In this document: piece after piece, positions 34,290-47,475 of the stretch
Position numbering within the stretch: position 1 is the stretch's first letter
How the letters are laid out: the number at the start of each line of letters is the position of its first letter
Assembly: GCF_011075055.1 (NCBI RefSeq)
Contig: NC_058155.1
Location: 1,393,501 to 1,457,500 of the forward strand
Origin: Mangifera indica
Taxonomy: Eukaryota > Streptophyta > Magnoliopsida > Sapindales > Anacardiaceae
Direction: 5' to 3'
Length of the DNA: 64,000 bases
Notes under the pieces: generated by a model
Told to the model about the DNA's origin: nothing
The model's database searches: none
The model's input: the letters and a program-made list of their open reading frames with translations, nothing else
Position numbers and translations under genes: made by a program

Positions 34290-36159
34290 GACTTTATGGA
34301 GGTATAATGTCTCATGTTGGCCGCTATGATACCTAAGTTACAAAAGTAGCATGAAAAGATCGATACACCATCCATTCTCACTCATTTTTGTGAGCTATTC
34401 AACACGTGTGAAGGCCAAATGTTATGAGGTGTTGTGTACATTGCATGATTGCAAACTCTTTATAGGCGACCAAGTTAACCTTCATGTGGTTAAGATGAAT
34501 AACTACATTAAACAGTTGGTGACTTGGTGTTAAAATTTATTCCTATGTTTTGGGTTAATTTTATTATGAATTTTAATCTAAGCAAGAAGAAAAACACCTT
34601 TGAGGAGTCGTTATACATGTTGAGGACTGTAGAGTTGGAAGTAAATAAAACTGTTACTAGTATGCTTTTGGTTGATGCCAAAGCAACCAAAGCCAAGGGC
34701 AAAGGCAAGGCAAAAGCCAAGTCCAAGTCTAAGGCCCAAAAGCAATATGCTTTTTCTATGGCAAAGTTGTTCATTAAAGGTGACATTGCAAGACATTCTT
34801 GGAAAGCAAGAAGAAGAGAGTTGTTGCTTTTACTTTAGGTATATTTGTCATTGATATAAACCTTTCTCCTTATACATCTTAGGTTGTAGACATAGGATGT
34901 GATTCTCATATTTGTTCAAATATATAGGAGAGGTTGCTCACCAAAGGAAAGGTTAGCCTACGTGTTGAAAATGAAGCAAGAATTGTTGCATTAGTTGTAT
35001 GATCTTATTAACTTAGGTCACCCAATGAGCTAGTTTTAAAGTTGAACAATTGTTATTATGTTCCTTCTATTTCTAGAAACTTGATTTCTACATTTGTTTT
35101 GGACAAAGAGGTAGTTTTATTTTTTATTGCTGGCGGTACTATAATCATCAAACTCAAACAATATTTTCTATGGAATAATATAACTGTGCAATGGTTTGTA
35201 TTTTTTAAACTTGATAATAAGATACTCAATGTACAAAATAAACATTTAAAAACTAATGATCAAAATACCATGTATTTGTGGCATTATAGGCTAGGCCTCA
35301 TAGGACCAAAACACAAAGAAGGGGTTGTGCAATCATTTGATTTTAGCTATATGATAAATTTAAATCATGCCTATGGGATAAAATGGTCAAAACACCCTTC
35401 ACTAGACATAGTGAAAATGTGACTAAATTATTTAGAATCATACACGGTGATATGTATGGGCCCATGATAATGCATAACAGATTTGGGAATTATATTTGTC
35501 ACATTTTTTGATGACTTCATTAGATATAACTATGTGTTCTTTTTGTGAAATAGAAATATGAATGCTTTGAAAAGTTTAGGGGATTCAAGATCGAAGTGGA
35601 AAAGCATCTTTGGAAAAATATTAAAATCCTTTTAAGAGATCAAAGAGGTGGATATGTAAGGGTTGAATTCAGAGAATACCTTAAACAAAATAGGAAAGTA
35701 TCTGAACTCATTCCTCTTGATACACCTCAACACAATGGTGTATCTAAATGGAGGAACAAAACCTTGATTAAAATGGTTTGGTTCATGATGAGTTTCACAT
35801 ATCCATCATTGTCATTCTGGGGCTATACTTAGAAACAACTGCTTACACATTAAACAAGGTCACATCCAAATTTGTGAAGAAAATTTCTTATGAGCTTTGG
35901 ATTGAGCAAAAACCTAATCTATATTACATGAGGATTTGGGGTTATGGAATTTATATCAAGAAATTAATTTCAAACAAGTTAATGCTAAATTTAAAAAGCG
36001 TATCTTTGTGGGGTACCCGAAGCAAACAAAGGGATACTGCCTTTACCACCCATATGAGCAAAAAATATTTGTTGCTCAAAACAATATTTTTCTTGAGAAA
36101 GAATTTATATTCAAGAGAACTAATGGGAGGAAGGTAGATCTTGATGAAGTTCTTGTTAG
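34290..36159 (+). mobile_element. Copia E: 5'- and 3'-truncated Ty1/copia
   Basis: The gag part is at 34350-34850: EVLCTLHDCKLFIGDQVNLH, then FEESLYMLRTVELE, a Lys/Ala-rich low-complexity run (KGKGKAKAKSKSK), and a broken zinc knuckle. The protease remnant near 34885 reads VVDIGCDSHIC (DTGC-type). GAG-pre-integrase is at 35042-35420 (MYLWHYRLGLIGP). Integrase runs about 35440-36137 (TPQHNGVSKWRNKTLIKMV), with several open stretches interrupted by stops. It resembles copia D in these domains. It stops exactly where LTR C starts at 36160, so copia C most likely inserted here. Its own LTRs are missing. Confidence 0.85.
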
Positions 36160-37687
36160 TGTATGCCCTAGGAATTGTTTCTATTGTTGGTTTCAAGGCA
36201 TTTTATCTTATGTCTATGCTTGTAATAACTTATTCATAAAAGAAGTAGCCTTTTTGTTCATATGTATAAGTTGTTTCCTTTATTTGCGATAATATAAATT
36301 ATGTATATGAATTGTCCAAATGACTCACTTAAAAAATAAACTAAATCATCAAAATGTTCCTTATGGACGTGCTATAAGTTGGGTAATTATATCACATAGT
36401 AGGAATACTGAATACCTTTGTTGAATGTTATGAGATGACATCAGTGTGGGTGACGATGATGGTTATGTCATTAGGGTATTAGTATGGATTAATAGTTATA
36501 TAACCATTTTTTGAACATGACCGATAATTATTAGTCACACGACATTAAATCATAGTCAATGACTTGTTGTATGATTATACTAATGTATGAATAATCCTTT
36601 GACCTAAGATGTCATGGTCAGATTAGATACGAATGTACGTGATTCATGTGGTGTAAGAATATGGGGTTAACCATATTCTATATGAGAAACCATATTAGTC
36701 GTGTTATTCATATACAGAGACAAATGATGATCAAGATGGGATCTGTTGACTAAAAAAATTAGGTTTTAGATATCCACTTATTTGACTCAGATTTAAGTTT
36801 TAGAGTGAGCATCGATAAATATTGGAAACAAAAATCTTTGGCCAATGGATAATGTAAGTCATATGAAGGATGTTTATAATGACGTGTTACGAATATATCA
36901 ATTGACGATTCGTATATAATCAAAATTAGGGTTTTGACAATCCATGATTCTAAAATCAATTTGGATTGGATAACGAAAAGATATTACCTATACGAAATGT
37001 ATAATTAGGGATATGAGGTTCGATGGAGTATTTCTTTATCGTGGTTCAGAGGCTATGATACTTTGTTAGATGTTGTCATAGTTATTGTTTCCGAATCACT
37101 TTCAGATCGCCCAAAGGAGGACTCATAGCTACATCACGATGAACCTAAAGGGTCACACCAATAAAAAGCTTTTGAGAATAAGGATTAATTATCTAAGGTT
37201 GGCTAACACTTTCTAAAGGATAATAAAATCCATATAAAATATTATATGAGTGCAAAAATAATATTTTAAAAGTTATTATGTTAGTGAAATAGAATTAGGG
37301 TGGTTAAAGTATATAGTTGATATACTAGCTAGATCATACTTTAAATTGTGCATTTAATGGGCCAAAAGAAAATTTCAAAATTATTTATTAGCCGTCATTA
37401 TAAAATTGGCTCTTTAGTAGATTTTAATAGAAGTTAATTCATTTGAACTCAAATCTCTCTCACTCTAAAAAGAAAATCCTCTCCCCTCTCTCTTTAAAAG
37501 GATTGGTGGTGGACTTCTTTGAAGGTTCTTTCAAGTGAGAGACATCATCTATCATCCTTAAGTAAAAAGAAAGTAAAGGAGTAGGTATAGTCCTTATTAT
37601 CTCATGTCTTTTTTTCATCACTTCTTGATTGATGTTTTTTCTACATGCATGTCCTTTTGCATCATTTATCTTCCCATTTTTATTTCA
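36160..37687 (+). repeat. 5' LTR of copia C
   Basis: 1528 bp starting TGTATGCCCTAGG and ending before a decayed primer site TGGCATTAGAGTC at 37690. Its first ~680 bp align with the sequence starting at 40111 (TGTATGTCTTAGG). The CT-rich stretch at 37450-37500 and the AGGATTGGTGGTGG segment look like transcribed leader. Confidence 0.8.
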
Positions 37688-37689
37688 AA

Positions 37690-40110
37690 TGGCATTAGAG
37701 TCAAAATGGCTTCTTTCATATTGATTTTGAAGCTAAACATGTGACTTTTGTGTACAAAGATATGTATTGATATGTATGCATGCATGTTAAAGATTTGCCA
37801 TAAAATCAATTTTTCAAGCATATCCTCTCATTATACCTCTTGGTTGGGCCTGCTCTTGGCTAGATTTATTCATTTTCCCATGTTCTAATGATTTTAAGAT
37901 GAAAAACATGTGATTTAAGGCACGTATATGATGAAGTGTTCATGGGATGCATGTATGTATACTTGATTTAGACATGCATGTGGTTTTTGGCTTGAGAATT
38001 GAAATTTAAATCCTAGAATATTTTTTTGCACATTGGCTGGATGTATGTGATGATATACATTGAAAATTTTATGTTAATTTTGTGTATTATACATAAAATG
38101 CATGAATTAAAGACATGCATGTATAGTATATGCATAAGAGAGTTTGATGTATGAAGATATGTTAATATATTTGCACATTCATGTTGAAATGTTCAAATAA
38201 AAAATTCTGGATTTTTAGATGATAGTTCAAGCATGCTAAATGTTAGGTTTAATGGTGATTAAAGCTTTTTCGGTGAAGATTATACAATATGAAATAAATG
38301 TAATTTTATATGAATTAAAATTAGGATGCATGATTAAAAGGTTTTTAAATGACATGTAATGGATGTATATGTGCTATGAATGGTTAATGCATAATTTGGT
38401 TTAATTTGATTAAATGGTAAATTTTGCATATATGTCAATTTGCATTTAATATAATTAAATGTTTGATGTGATTAAATGTTGAAATAAAATTGAATACATT
38501 TATATTATATAAGTGGTAGCATGTGAAATGTTGCATGTACTCTTATATAATCCTAATGCAAATTAAATACTTGATTTAAAATTGTCATGAAATTAAAGAT
38601 TTTCATTAAATAAAGACTAGAAATGTAAAATGTTGCATGTGCCAACCATGAATTTAAATTAAATATTATGAATATATGGATTTAATATATATAAATATAT
38701 ATATATACACACACACACATTATGTCATTTGTGCTTGAATTATTGCATGATGTTAAATTTATGTTTGATTAGATCATATATAATAGATTAATGTTTGATT
38801 AATTATGAATGAGTTCCAAATTATATTAAATGTTAGTTTAGATGATGGATGTATGATTTAAAGATAATCATGGGTGTAATTTGTCATTTTTCAAAATTTA
38901 AATAATTGAGTTGTAATATTCTTTTAATTAAGAGATTTGTATTTAAATAACCCTATCCCATTTATTTAATTTCTAATTTATCAAGTTTGCATGCTTAAGT
39001 TTCGAATGTAATCGAACTAGTTAGACGAGGACATGAACGTTATTCGGATGATGATCCGTACAAAGATAAAGACTTAAGCGAATAGTTTGTCATTATGAAC
39101 GGGATTTTGAATCTTTTTTATTAGGAGAAATAGATCTTGGTGATGATCCTAAAAGTTATAAAGAAGCTACACCAGATGCTAATTCAGGTATATGACTAAA
39201 AGCTATGATATCTAAATAGAATCCATGCATGCTAATCAAGTATGAACACTTATTGATCCACCAAAAGGAATTGTTCATATAGGTTGTAAGTGGCTCTTCA
39301 ACAGAAAGATTGACAAGGATGGATAGGCAAAGACCTATAAAGCTCGACTAGTAGTAATAGTTTATACTTATAAAAAAGGGTTGAATTATGAGGAAACTTT
39401 TTTCCATGAATATGAAATTTGGCAGATGGATGTCAATATACTATTCTTTAATGGACAAATTGAGAAAAACACATACATGAAGTAGCCTATAGGTTTAATA
39501 TCCACTATTAGAAGACATAAAATATGAAAGTTGGATCGATCTATTTATGGATTGAAGTAAGCATCAAAGAGCTGGAAGATTTGATTTGATAAAATAATCA
39601 AATCGTTTGGTTTCGTAAAAAATCCAAATAAACCTTGTGTTTACAAATGGGTTAAGGTTCATGTGATTACATTTCTCATATTTTATGTAGATGACATGCT
39701 TTTGATGGGTAATGATATTAGCATGATGGATGAGCTCAAGATCTGGTTATCTAAAACCTTATCAATGAAAGATTTGGGAAATGTTTTATACGTCCTTGGA
39801 ATTTGCATTTATAAAGATAAAACAACTTAGTGTGGTTCCAAATATGGCTTATCAAATAACCATATTTTGTGACAATATTGGTACTATTGCATAAGCAAAG
39901 GAACCAAGGGCATATAAGAAGTCTAAACATATTCAACGAAAATTTCACATTTTAAGTGTATTCGTTGGAACTAGAGAGATACTAATGCAAAAGTCACTAT
40001 TAGCAGAGAATGTTATTGACTCATTGACTCAGGCAATGACATTGAAGCACTTAGACATGGGTATGAGATACAATAGCTAATGACTCTAGCGCAAGTAGGA
40101 GTTTTATTTG
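37690..40110 (+). mobile_element. Copia C internal region, strongly deleted
   Basis: After the primer site about 1.3 kb (37710-39000) is AT-rich and non-coding, including a TA/CA microsatellite near 38686-38719. The gag, protease and integrase are missing. RT is at 39120-39830: LGDDPKSYKEATPDANS, CKWLFNRKIDKDG, YKARLVV, KGLNYEETF, and an intact YVDDMLLMGND near 39683. RNase H is deleted except its end at 39850-40080 (CDNIGTIA, AKEPRAYKKSKHIQ). A polypurine tract AAGTAGGAG lies near 40093-40101. Stops in frame; not autonomous. Confidence 0.8.
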
Positions 40111-40796
40111 TGTATGTCTTAGGAACCATTCATGTTGTCAGTTTTAGGATATTTTATTTTGTATATATATGTAATGATTTATTAATAAAAGAAAGAGTTC
40201 TTTTGTTTATGTACATAAACTGATTCCTTTATTTGCATTAATATAAAGTTTGCATGTGAATTGTTCGTGTAACTCACTTAATATGTAAAATTGAATTATC
40301 ATATTGTTTCCTGCAAATGTGAAATAAGTTAGGCAATAATATCTCATTGTGGGCATACTGAATGCCTCCATTGAATATCATAAGATGATATTAGTGAGGG
40401 TGACGATGATAGTCATGTCATTAGAGCATTAGTTTGGATTAACAGTTGGTGAACCATTTTTTGAACGTGATTAATAACAATAAGTCATATGGTCATTAAA
40501 TCGTAGTCAATGATTTATTGTATGATTGTATTAGTGTACGAAGTAATCTTTTGACCTGAGATATCATGGTTAGATTTGATAAGAATGCATATGGTTTATA
40601 TGGTGTATGAATATAAGGCTAATCATAGTTTGTACGAAAAGCCATATTGGTCATACTTTATTTATAGAGGGAGATGAATAATGATCAAAATTGGATCCAT
40701 TGACTCAAAGATATTGGATTTAGAGTATTTGCTGCCTTAATCCAGTTTCAAGTTTCTAAACAAATGTCAATAAATATTGGAAACCAAAATCTCTAA
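40111..40796 (+). repeat. 3' LTR of copia C, interrupted
   Basis: It aligns with 36160-36840 (shared GGTGACGATGATGG-like, ACCATTTTTTGAAC and TCAATAAATATTGGAAAC blocks). It ends abruptly at 40796, where a minus-strand LTR of family D begins. The remaining ~850 bp are not recognisable on the other side. Confidence 0.8.
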
Positions 40797-41434
40797 TGTA
40801 GAGTTTTAGGGTATCGTTAATAGCAGAGTAGCAGAATTAAAAATTTTAAAATTATCAAGGTTCTAAACCCATCTAAGATACCTGTTTTAATGAATAGATT
40901 CATTAACATGTTAAATATATATAAAAGTTTAGAAATTATGCTTGTATTGTTGTCTCCTTTAAGACCTCACGTGACTATGTAAAGATTGCTATCTAACCCT
41001 CTTGAGGTGGTGCCTTGGTATCCACGTGGAGCATAAATGAAAGGCAATCTAGAATGAAGGCTGCTAGGGCTTTTGTCAGTTAGATCTTGAAATTGGATCA
41101 CAACAATAGAAAGTTGCATCAACAAGATTCTAGGCGTGAAAATTTGTGTTTAAGATGTATGTGTTTAGGATTGTTGTGTGAAATTTGACTTAAACTAAAC
41201 ATCTTTATTTATAAGGTGTGTATGAATCCTAAGTTAGTTAGGACTCTAACTACTTACGTGATATGGTGTCTAAGAGTTTTTATTAAATTAAGACTTTTAA
41301 TTCAATGAAAGTTTTAATGTATAAGAATCCTAATTAAATTAAGATTCTAACTCAACCTAAACTTTCTATCAAACAAGGACTTTGAAGAATCTATATTTAA
41401 CTAAAACACCTTATCCATGAGTTAGCTATAATAT

Positions 41435-42090
41435 TCTTAAATTAACAGAAAAGGTAATTTGGTCATTTTATTATCATTTAATGTTACATTTATCACTTAA
41501 TTATTTTGTTGTTATTAATTGTGTGTATGTGCCCGTATACAAAAACTGTATACACCTGAGGGAGAACTCGGAAAAGCATTTCATGGCTATATATATGCCT
41601 TTTATTTAAAAAGGCACATAGATATGGGAAATATATATATTATGAATGACTTCTCTAGAAGGCATTTTGGAGAAACATTAGCATGAAAAATGGGATGGAG
41701 AAAGAGAGCAAATAAACATTTTCCTTTTATTAATAAAAATAAGACTTGACGGTTTGTTGGCTGCTTCTTTAAAAGAAAAGAAACAACCCTTTTCTTCAAA
41801 TTCTTTCGTTGCTACAATTTTCATCTTCTCCATATATAGTATCTTTCCACTTCCTTTACCCGAAAAGGTTCGACCACTGTATTTGGTAATATTCCTAGCA
41901 TCCATTTGCACAGAAAAAGAGAGAGCACGACCTTTTGTTTGTCGGCCAAGAAAGGAAATTATTGGGGAAACTGTTGCCATGTGAAGACCAAAGTAATCAC
42001 TGGAGGAAAGGTAGATCATCCATCCCATTCTTTCTAGTTGTGCCATGTTTTAATAATTTTGCATGGTGCTTCTAGCACCATGCACACTAG
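41435..42090 (-). other. Foreign segment inside the family D LTR, with a 122-codon ORF
   Basis: It replaces about 120 bp of the family D LTR. The minus strand has an open frame 42046-41678 (MAQLERMGWMIYLSSSDYFG at its start, later VQMDARNITKYSGRTFSGKG) that I do not recognise. TATATATA stretches lie near 41587-41640. A perfect hairpin with 10-bp arms (GCATGGTGCT, loop TCT) is at 42061-42083, near one edge. Coding function is doubtful. Confidence 0.4.
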
Positions 42091-43121
42091 GTTTGACTTG
42101 GTCAAAGTATGGTTAATTAGATGCTCTTCCTTCATAAACACTGGGATTATCATCAAATAATCCTCGCTTTTGCGCTTGAATCAACCTCTATATGCATGTG
42201 ACCTATAAACTTTCTATTGAATTAGTAATATCTTAATTTGGGCCAAATTTAGGCAAAGACTAAGATTAGTCTCTAACAAAGCATCATGACCACTTGAATG
42301 GGAGTGTCAATAGACATCTCTTAAACTTTTCCAATATCACAGTTACGTGTAATTTAATCATTTTATCAATTAATATCTCTCAAGGTTGAGACATAAAAAA
42401 GTGTAACACTTTATAACATCCCTCTATAGAATTACTATCCACCGAAGGAGAAATGTTATGAATTAATATCCGGAGCGTTGATTTTTTTCTTTTAAAATGC
42501 TTTAAAATAAACGCATCACTAAAAGTGTTTAGAAAGCATTCCAAGAAAACTGAAAATCTGGAAGCGAACAAAAGATGTATATACTCATGTGAAAACTCAT
42601 CTAAAAGCATCTGAAAACATGGAGTAATCATATACAACTATACCAACATCTCAAAAAGGTCCAAAAGCAACAAGAACATGCGACTGTATGCATGTAATAC
42701 AAACCAAAGATAACCTGCTCCAGCCAGATCTATCTTTGCTGACCTAACCCTGCCTCACAGCTACCTCGATCACTTGTACCTACAATCATGAAAGAAAAGG
42801 AAGTGAGTGATAAGAACACTCAGTAAAGGGGAAAGAATCAAGTAAACTATATTTTTTCCTGTTCTACCTCACTTTCGGGACTCAACCTCACTTCCTAACC
42901 TCTATAAGAGATTAAGGGGGTAATCTAGTTCATTCTTTACTATTTGGGTCATACTTTGTCCTATCTGGTGTCTATTTGATACTTTCTGGAAGCTGACTAT
43001 AGGGATTTGATACTTTTCTACGCTGGAGCTTATTTCTTTCTTTCACTACACTATTTCTGAATCTGAATTGAGATCTACTGCGAGCATGCTCTACTACAAG
43101 CGGACCCTCCTAGGGGTTTAT

Positions 43122-43201
43122 GTCCTACTACGGATGTGTCCTACTACGGATGTGTCTTACTACAGAAGTGTCCTACTACAGGCGTGTCCTACTATGGGCG
43201 A
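43122..43201. repeat. 16-bp tandem repeat, five units
   Basis: Units GTCCTACTACGGATGT and variants start at 43122, 43138, 43154, 43170 and 43186. It lies inside the second half of the 4-kb unit. Confidence 0.85.
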
Positions 43202-43339
43202 TGTAGTGTAAAGTGCCCCCTCATAGTTTATAACATGTATGCGGGTCTTATATCTTACTAATTTTGCTTCCATATAAATTTATTCATAACTCACCAAACA
43301 TTACTCTTGGGATGACCCCTAAATTTTGAGCCCCAAATT

Positions 43340-43445
43340 CCTTTTCTTGCTTTTCTTTCTTTTTTTTTTCTTCTTTTCTTTTTTCTCTCTCCTTTCTTTC
43401 CTTTCCTTTCCTTTTTCTCCTCGTTTTCTTTCTTTCTTTCTTGCC
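43340..43445. repeat. Pyrimidine-rich low-complexity tract
   Basis: About 100 bp almost only C and T (TTTCTTTC and CCTTT words). The 68-codon open frame across it is a compositional artefact. Confidence 0.85.
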
Positions 43446-46400
43446 CAAAACTACGAAATACTGTTCACAGAACAGTCATTTAGCAAGGCAGCCTTCTTTT
43501 TCATACACTTTAATAGCCCAAACGGTTTTTAATTCATACAAACTATATATCGTTGAAAAGAGGATTCAAAGATCTTTTGAACAAACTATAATAGCACTCA
43601 TAATTCATCAGGTAAGACAACCAAAATGAGGACGAAATCAGTGGCAAAACTATAAATATTATGTAACTTTCTGCTATGAACAAAATCACACATATAGACA
43701 TCCCAAATGGCAAAACAACATTTCTTAACTTCAAAATCATCATTTATAACATAGATCCAAGGAACCAAAAACCTAAAACATGCAACATATTAAGGATGAT
43801 ACCCCTTACCTTGTTTCAAGCCAAATCTTTGCAAGCTGGCTCCCTCCTCCTTGTTTTGTTTTCTTTATCATCAAAATCACCTTAAATCAACACCAAAACA
43901 TACTAATATATTCATATAACATGCATCCAATACATAGATAAACATAGGTAAAGGGAAAAGAAAGAGATCTTTTGGTTACCAAGGCTCCCAAAGTGCTTAC
44001 TCTTCTTTTCCTTCCTTATCTATCTTCCAAAACCTTCCAAATCACTTAATTTCCTTCAAAAAACACAACAAAGAAAAGAAGAAACTGCTCCTCTGGAAGC
44101 AACGGAAAAATGATAGAAAAAGTGTAAAGATTGCCTTTCTTTGACTTTTCTTTCTATATATATCTATTTACATATTTTTGAATATATTAATATATATAAA
44201 GCTTTTTTTTTCTTTGTAATTGGTTTGTATATAACACACACACACATACATTTCAACATATAAATTTAAAACTAGAAATGTCTCAAAGTAGGATTAAAAG
44301 ACACAAATACCCCTGAAACATACCTGAGGGTATTACACACTCCTCTTTAGATACATACCCTTGATATGAATATACCAAAAGAGACGTGCACAACTGGACT
44401 ATTTGTAAACTTTAATATATGATCATAACTATAAATGTGCAAAAAGGTGATGTAATAAAAATAATTGTTTTATTAATCAAATTCATAAAATAAAAGTATT
44501 TGAAATCTCTGTCATAAAATGACTATATAAATTGAGAGTAAACTAATGTGTTTGAAATTAAAAATAATAATAAAAATGCTAAACATATGTTTGGTAAAAA
44601 CTAGAATGACATAAATAACTCTTTCCTCGTGCAGCTGCTCGCAAGACCGCTAGATCCCTATCTGCCCTGCTACTTACCTCTATATGTAAACATACAAAAC
44701 GAAATGCGTAAGTAAAACTAAATAAGTAGAGACCTTTCAACATCATTTGATATTAAATTATCTAGCAATAAAACTCATTTTCGTTTGTAAGCTAAATGTT
44801 ATTATACTATGACACCTCGGTGCCCTAACATAGATAATCCACGAAAACTGCAAAGACCTAAGTTAGAATTGACATATCTGATGCTCTAGTGAAAGTTGCT
44901 ATGGTGCCTTGTGTACCTGTCAAATGACCTATTGGGTAATCTAACTGGGACACCAATCATATGAGGAAATCACTAATAGTAACTTTTTCCCTTACCATAT
45001 AAGTTAATCAAAACTGTTGATCAAAACTGTTAACTAACCATATGAAGATAACCTTTACCTTAAGTAAATATATGGTGCATCTTATTGATCATGTGAGGAA
45101 TATCTGAAAGTCATATCCCTACCATACACACCTAAACTGAATTGGGTGGTTATGCACCTTGGCATGGAGTACATGATGCATCTCATGGGTATCCAACCCT
45201 ATTACTCTCACAAATATCGTTACTTATGCACACAGTTGGTGACTAACTTCATATATGTTTTTCTTGAATTCTCTATCCTTTATTCACTCATTATTCTTCT
45301 TTTATAACTCTTATCTCTTATGCATATAGTCTAACGATATATAATCGTCTTTTGACTTTGTCCAAGAAGGCATAATCATTTATTTCTCAGCCCACATCTG
45401 TGTGCCTTTTAAACCATATACACCGATGTGTGACATTTAATACATGATAATGTATAAGGTAGGTGCACATAGGGACTTAACTTGGACACACTTTTGTGTA
45501 TTCAGATCCATATGTATGAGCCACATGTCTTTTGACGCACGTCATCCACTTTTGGAAAGACATACATGAGAGTGTGTCCCATATCACACGATCGTGAATT
45601 TCTACCCTCAGAATGAACATAGAATCTTCAGGTTTTCAAAATTTTGGAATGACACACGGTGTGTAGGGGACCATACACAACCATGTGTCATAATTTGGAA
45701 ATCGCACCCTAGGGTGTATACTTTGTTTCAATTGCACATAAAGCCATTCAAACACACATTCAGGCCAATACAAAGTGTCTCTAAATCCTCTAAACAATTT
45801 ATTCAATGGTAATCATACTTTATAACACATACATACATCATATCAAAGACATTAATGAATTATCATCTCCAAAACACATAATATTCAAATTTAGAAGACT
45901 AGGCATGCATATGGTTCATTATAATCGCATACAAAACCCGTACATCATACATATCATTTTATCCATACTTAATTCACTCTGGATCATATATATAACAAAC
46001 AACTTCGAGGATTCCATAAGCAAATAAGAGATTTCACTCCACTTACTTGGACTCCAACAATAAAACCTCCCTTGCATAATAACGGTGATTTCAAGGTAAC
46101 AAAAATAACCCTCCTCTCTCTCACACTCTTTGCTTTCTATGGTTATGAAAGATAATCTAGAGAGTTAAGGTTATCACATTTTTATTTTTATTTTTGGAAG
46201 TAATACACTAGCGTGTATGGACCTTACGTGGTTGTGTGTCTAGTTATATAACTAAGACAACCTCCTACTTCACTGTGATTAAGATCTGATCCACTTATTG
46301 ACTTTTTATTGACCGTACATGGGCATGTACTACCAAAATCTAAAGAAATCATCGAATTTAAAACTAGAAAAAAAATTGAAATACCCTTAGGGTTTCTTGT

Positions 46401-47186
46401 GGGTGTTACAAAAAGTGTCTATCTCAATAATTTCTCAGTGTGAACTAATATACATTAATGACTAACATGGATTAGACTATAACCTTATCTCATTGTGGTT
46501 ATAGATTCAAGCTATCACAAATGTCATTCAATATTCTCTTGTGAAATATCTACTTTTGTACTTAAGAGTGACAAATCCTTTACCGATCAAACATACTTCC
46601 ATATATCTCATGATATGATTGAATATTACCTTTATAGTTACCTCAATTATGGTAGCACATTAGATAGTGTCAAACTATAACGATCTTTACACTAGATAAT
46701 ATGATAATCTTTAGTCAAAGGATCATATGCACCATGGTGTTTAAAGAATTTATTCCATAGACATTAGAGCAACTATCTATATGGATATTCTTTGGTTGGG
46801 TTAGTCTGGTGAATACGTCTACAATGTGCACCCATGTGTTGTACTAAACTGTCTACAATAGTTTTAACATGTAAGAACTATCACCACTTTTGGTAGAGTC
46901 ACTCAACACTATGATAATCTCATCATCATTACACATGCCTTTATTCATTGTAATGTCTAGATTACGAACATTTTTAGAATGACCATTTAATATGTACATA
47001 AGGTTCTTACGATCAATTGTCTAATCCTCTCATCACAATTCTATTATTCTAAGAGCATGTTATTTACACGATCATATACATAGACAATATATGAATTGAA
47101 TAACAATAAATCTTTTATTAATTATTAATATAAAATTATATCCACAAATGCCAAATTTAATTGGCTTTTAAGCACCTCCCGTAACA

Positions 47187-47475
47187 TTGTACATTATTCT
47201 AGCCTCATTTTCATTTGTGCTTTGTGTGGGTTCTAGGGTGTAATCTTATCCTACGATCATGAGTGACTTTAACACCTTTTAACGACTATGAAAGATGAAT
47301 GGGTCTCCAATGTAGGTACAAAAATATAAACACCCTATGGTTTTGTTTATATGTTATGATTCAATATCCTACGAGTGAGATCCGAGTGATGGTTATATGG
47401 TTATGTTTGATTGTCTTTAAAAAATTTTAAATCAATGATTTTGCTGCCATGAAAACTATTAAACCTTACAGCCTT
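47187..47475 (+). repeat. Diverged copia LTR tail (weak)
   Basis: Words CATTTGTGCTTTGTGTGG and TTTTGCTGCCATGAAAACTA with ACCTTACAG occur in the same order as in the last 250 bp of the family D LTR (60440-60685). No primer site follows. Confidence 0.35.

Larger units (their letters stand above)
42402..46410 (-). mobile_element. 4009-bp gypsy-type LTR unit with 5-bp TSD
   Basis: On the minus strand it starts TGTAACACCC (46410) and ends GTGTTACA (42402), giving a perfect 8-bp terminal inversion. The duplication AAAAG is at 42397-42401 and 46411-46415, and removing the unit restores the family D LTR. The first half (46410-44338) is the same family as the gypsy 3' LTR at 32157. The second half (44337-42402) starts TGTAATACCC after a purine-rich GAGGAG and looks like a second LTR whose first ~80 bp resemble the first. 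No coding sequence. Either a solo LTR of unusual length, two abutting related LTRs from recombination, or a large non-autonomous derivative. Confidence 0.8.
40797..47186 (-). repeat. Minus-strand LTR of copia family D, interrupted by a 4-kb insertion
   Basis: The left end TGTAGAGTTTTAGGG is the inverse of the LTR end at 55266. The right end (47186; minus strand TGTTACGGGAGGTGC) corresponds to the LTR start at 53438. Bases 40797-41430, 42096-42396 and 46411-47186 align in inverse order with 53438-55266 and 58933-60685. The insertion 42402-46410 interrupts it, and 41435-42090 is unrelated to the other two copies. No flanking target duplication and no internal region: solo LTR or remnant. Confidence 0.75.

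Noticed and set aside
34508..34796. Leu/Ala-rich minus-strand frames
   Set aside because: Reverse of the Lys/Ala-rich gag stretch of copia E.
43122..43201. CRISPR-like short repeats
   Set aside because: Directly adjacent 16-bp units without spacers in plant DNA; a minisatellite.
44300..44340. Solo LTR 44337-42402 as an independent insertion with its own TSD
   Set aside because: No duplication flanks it; only the whole 42402-46410 unit has matching AAAAG copies.
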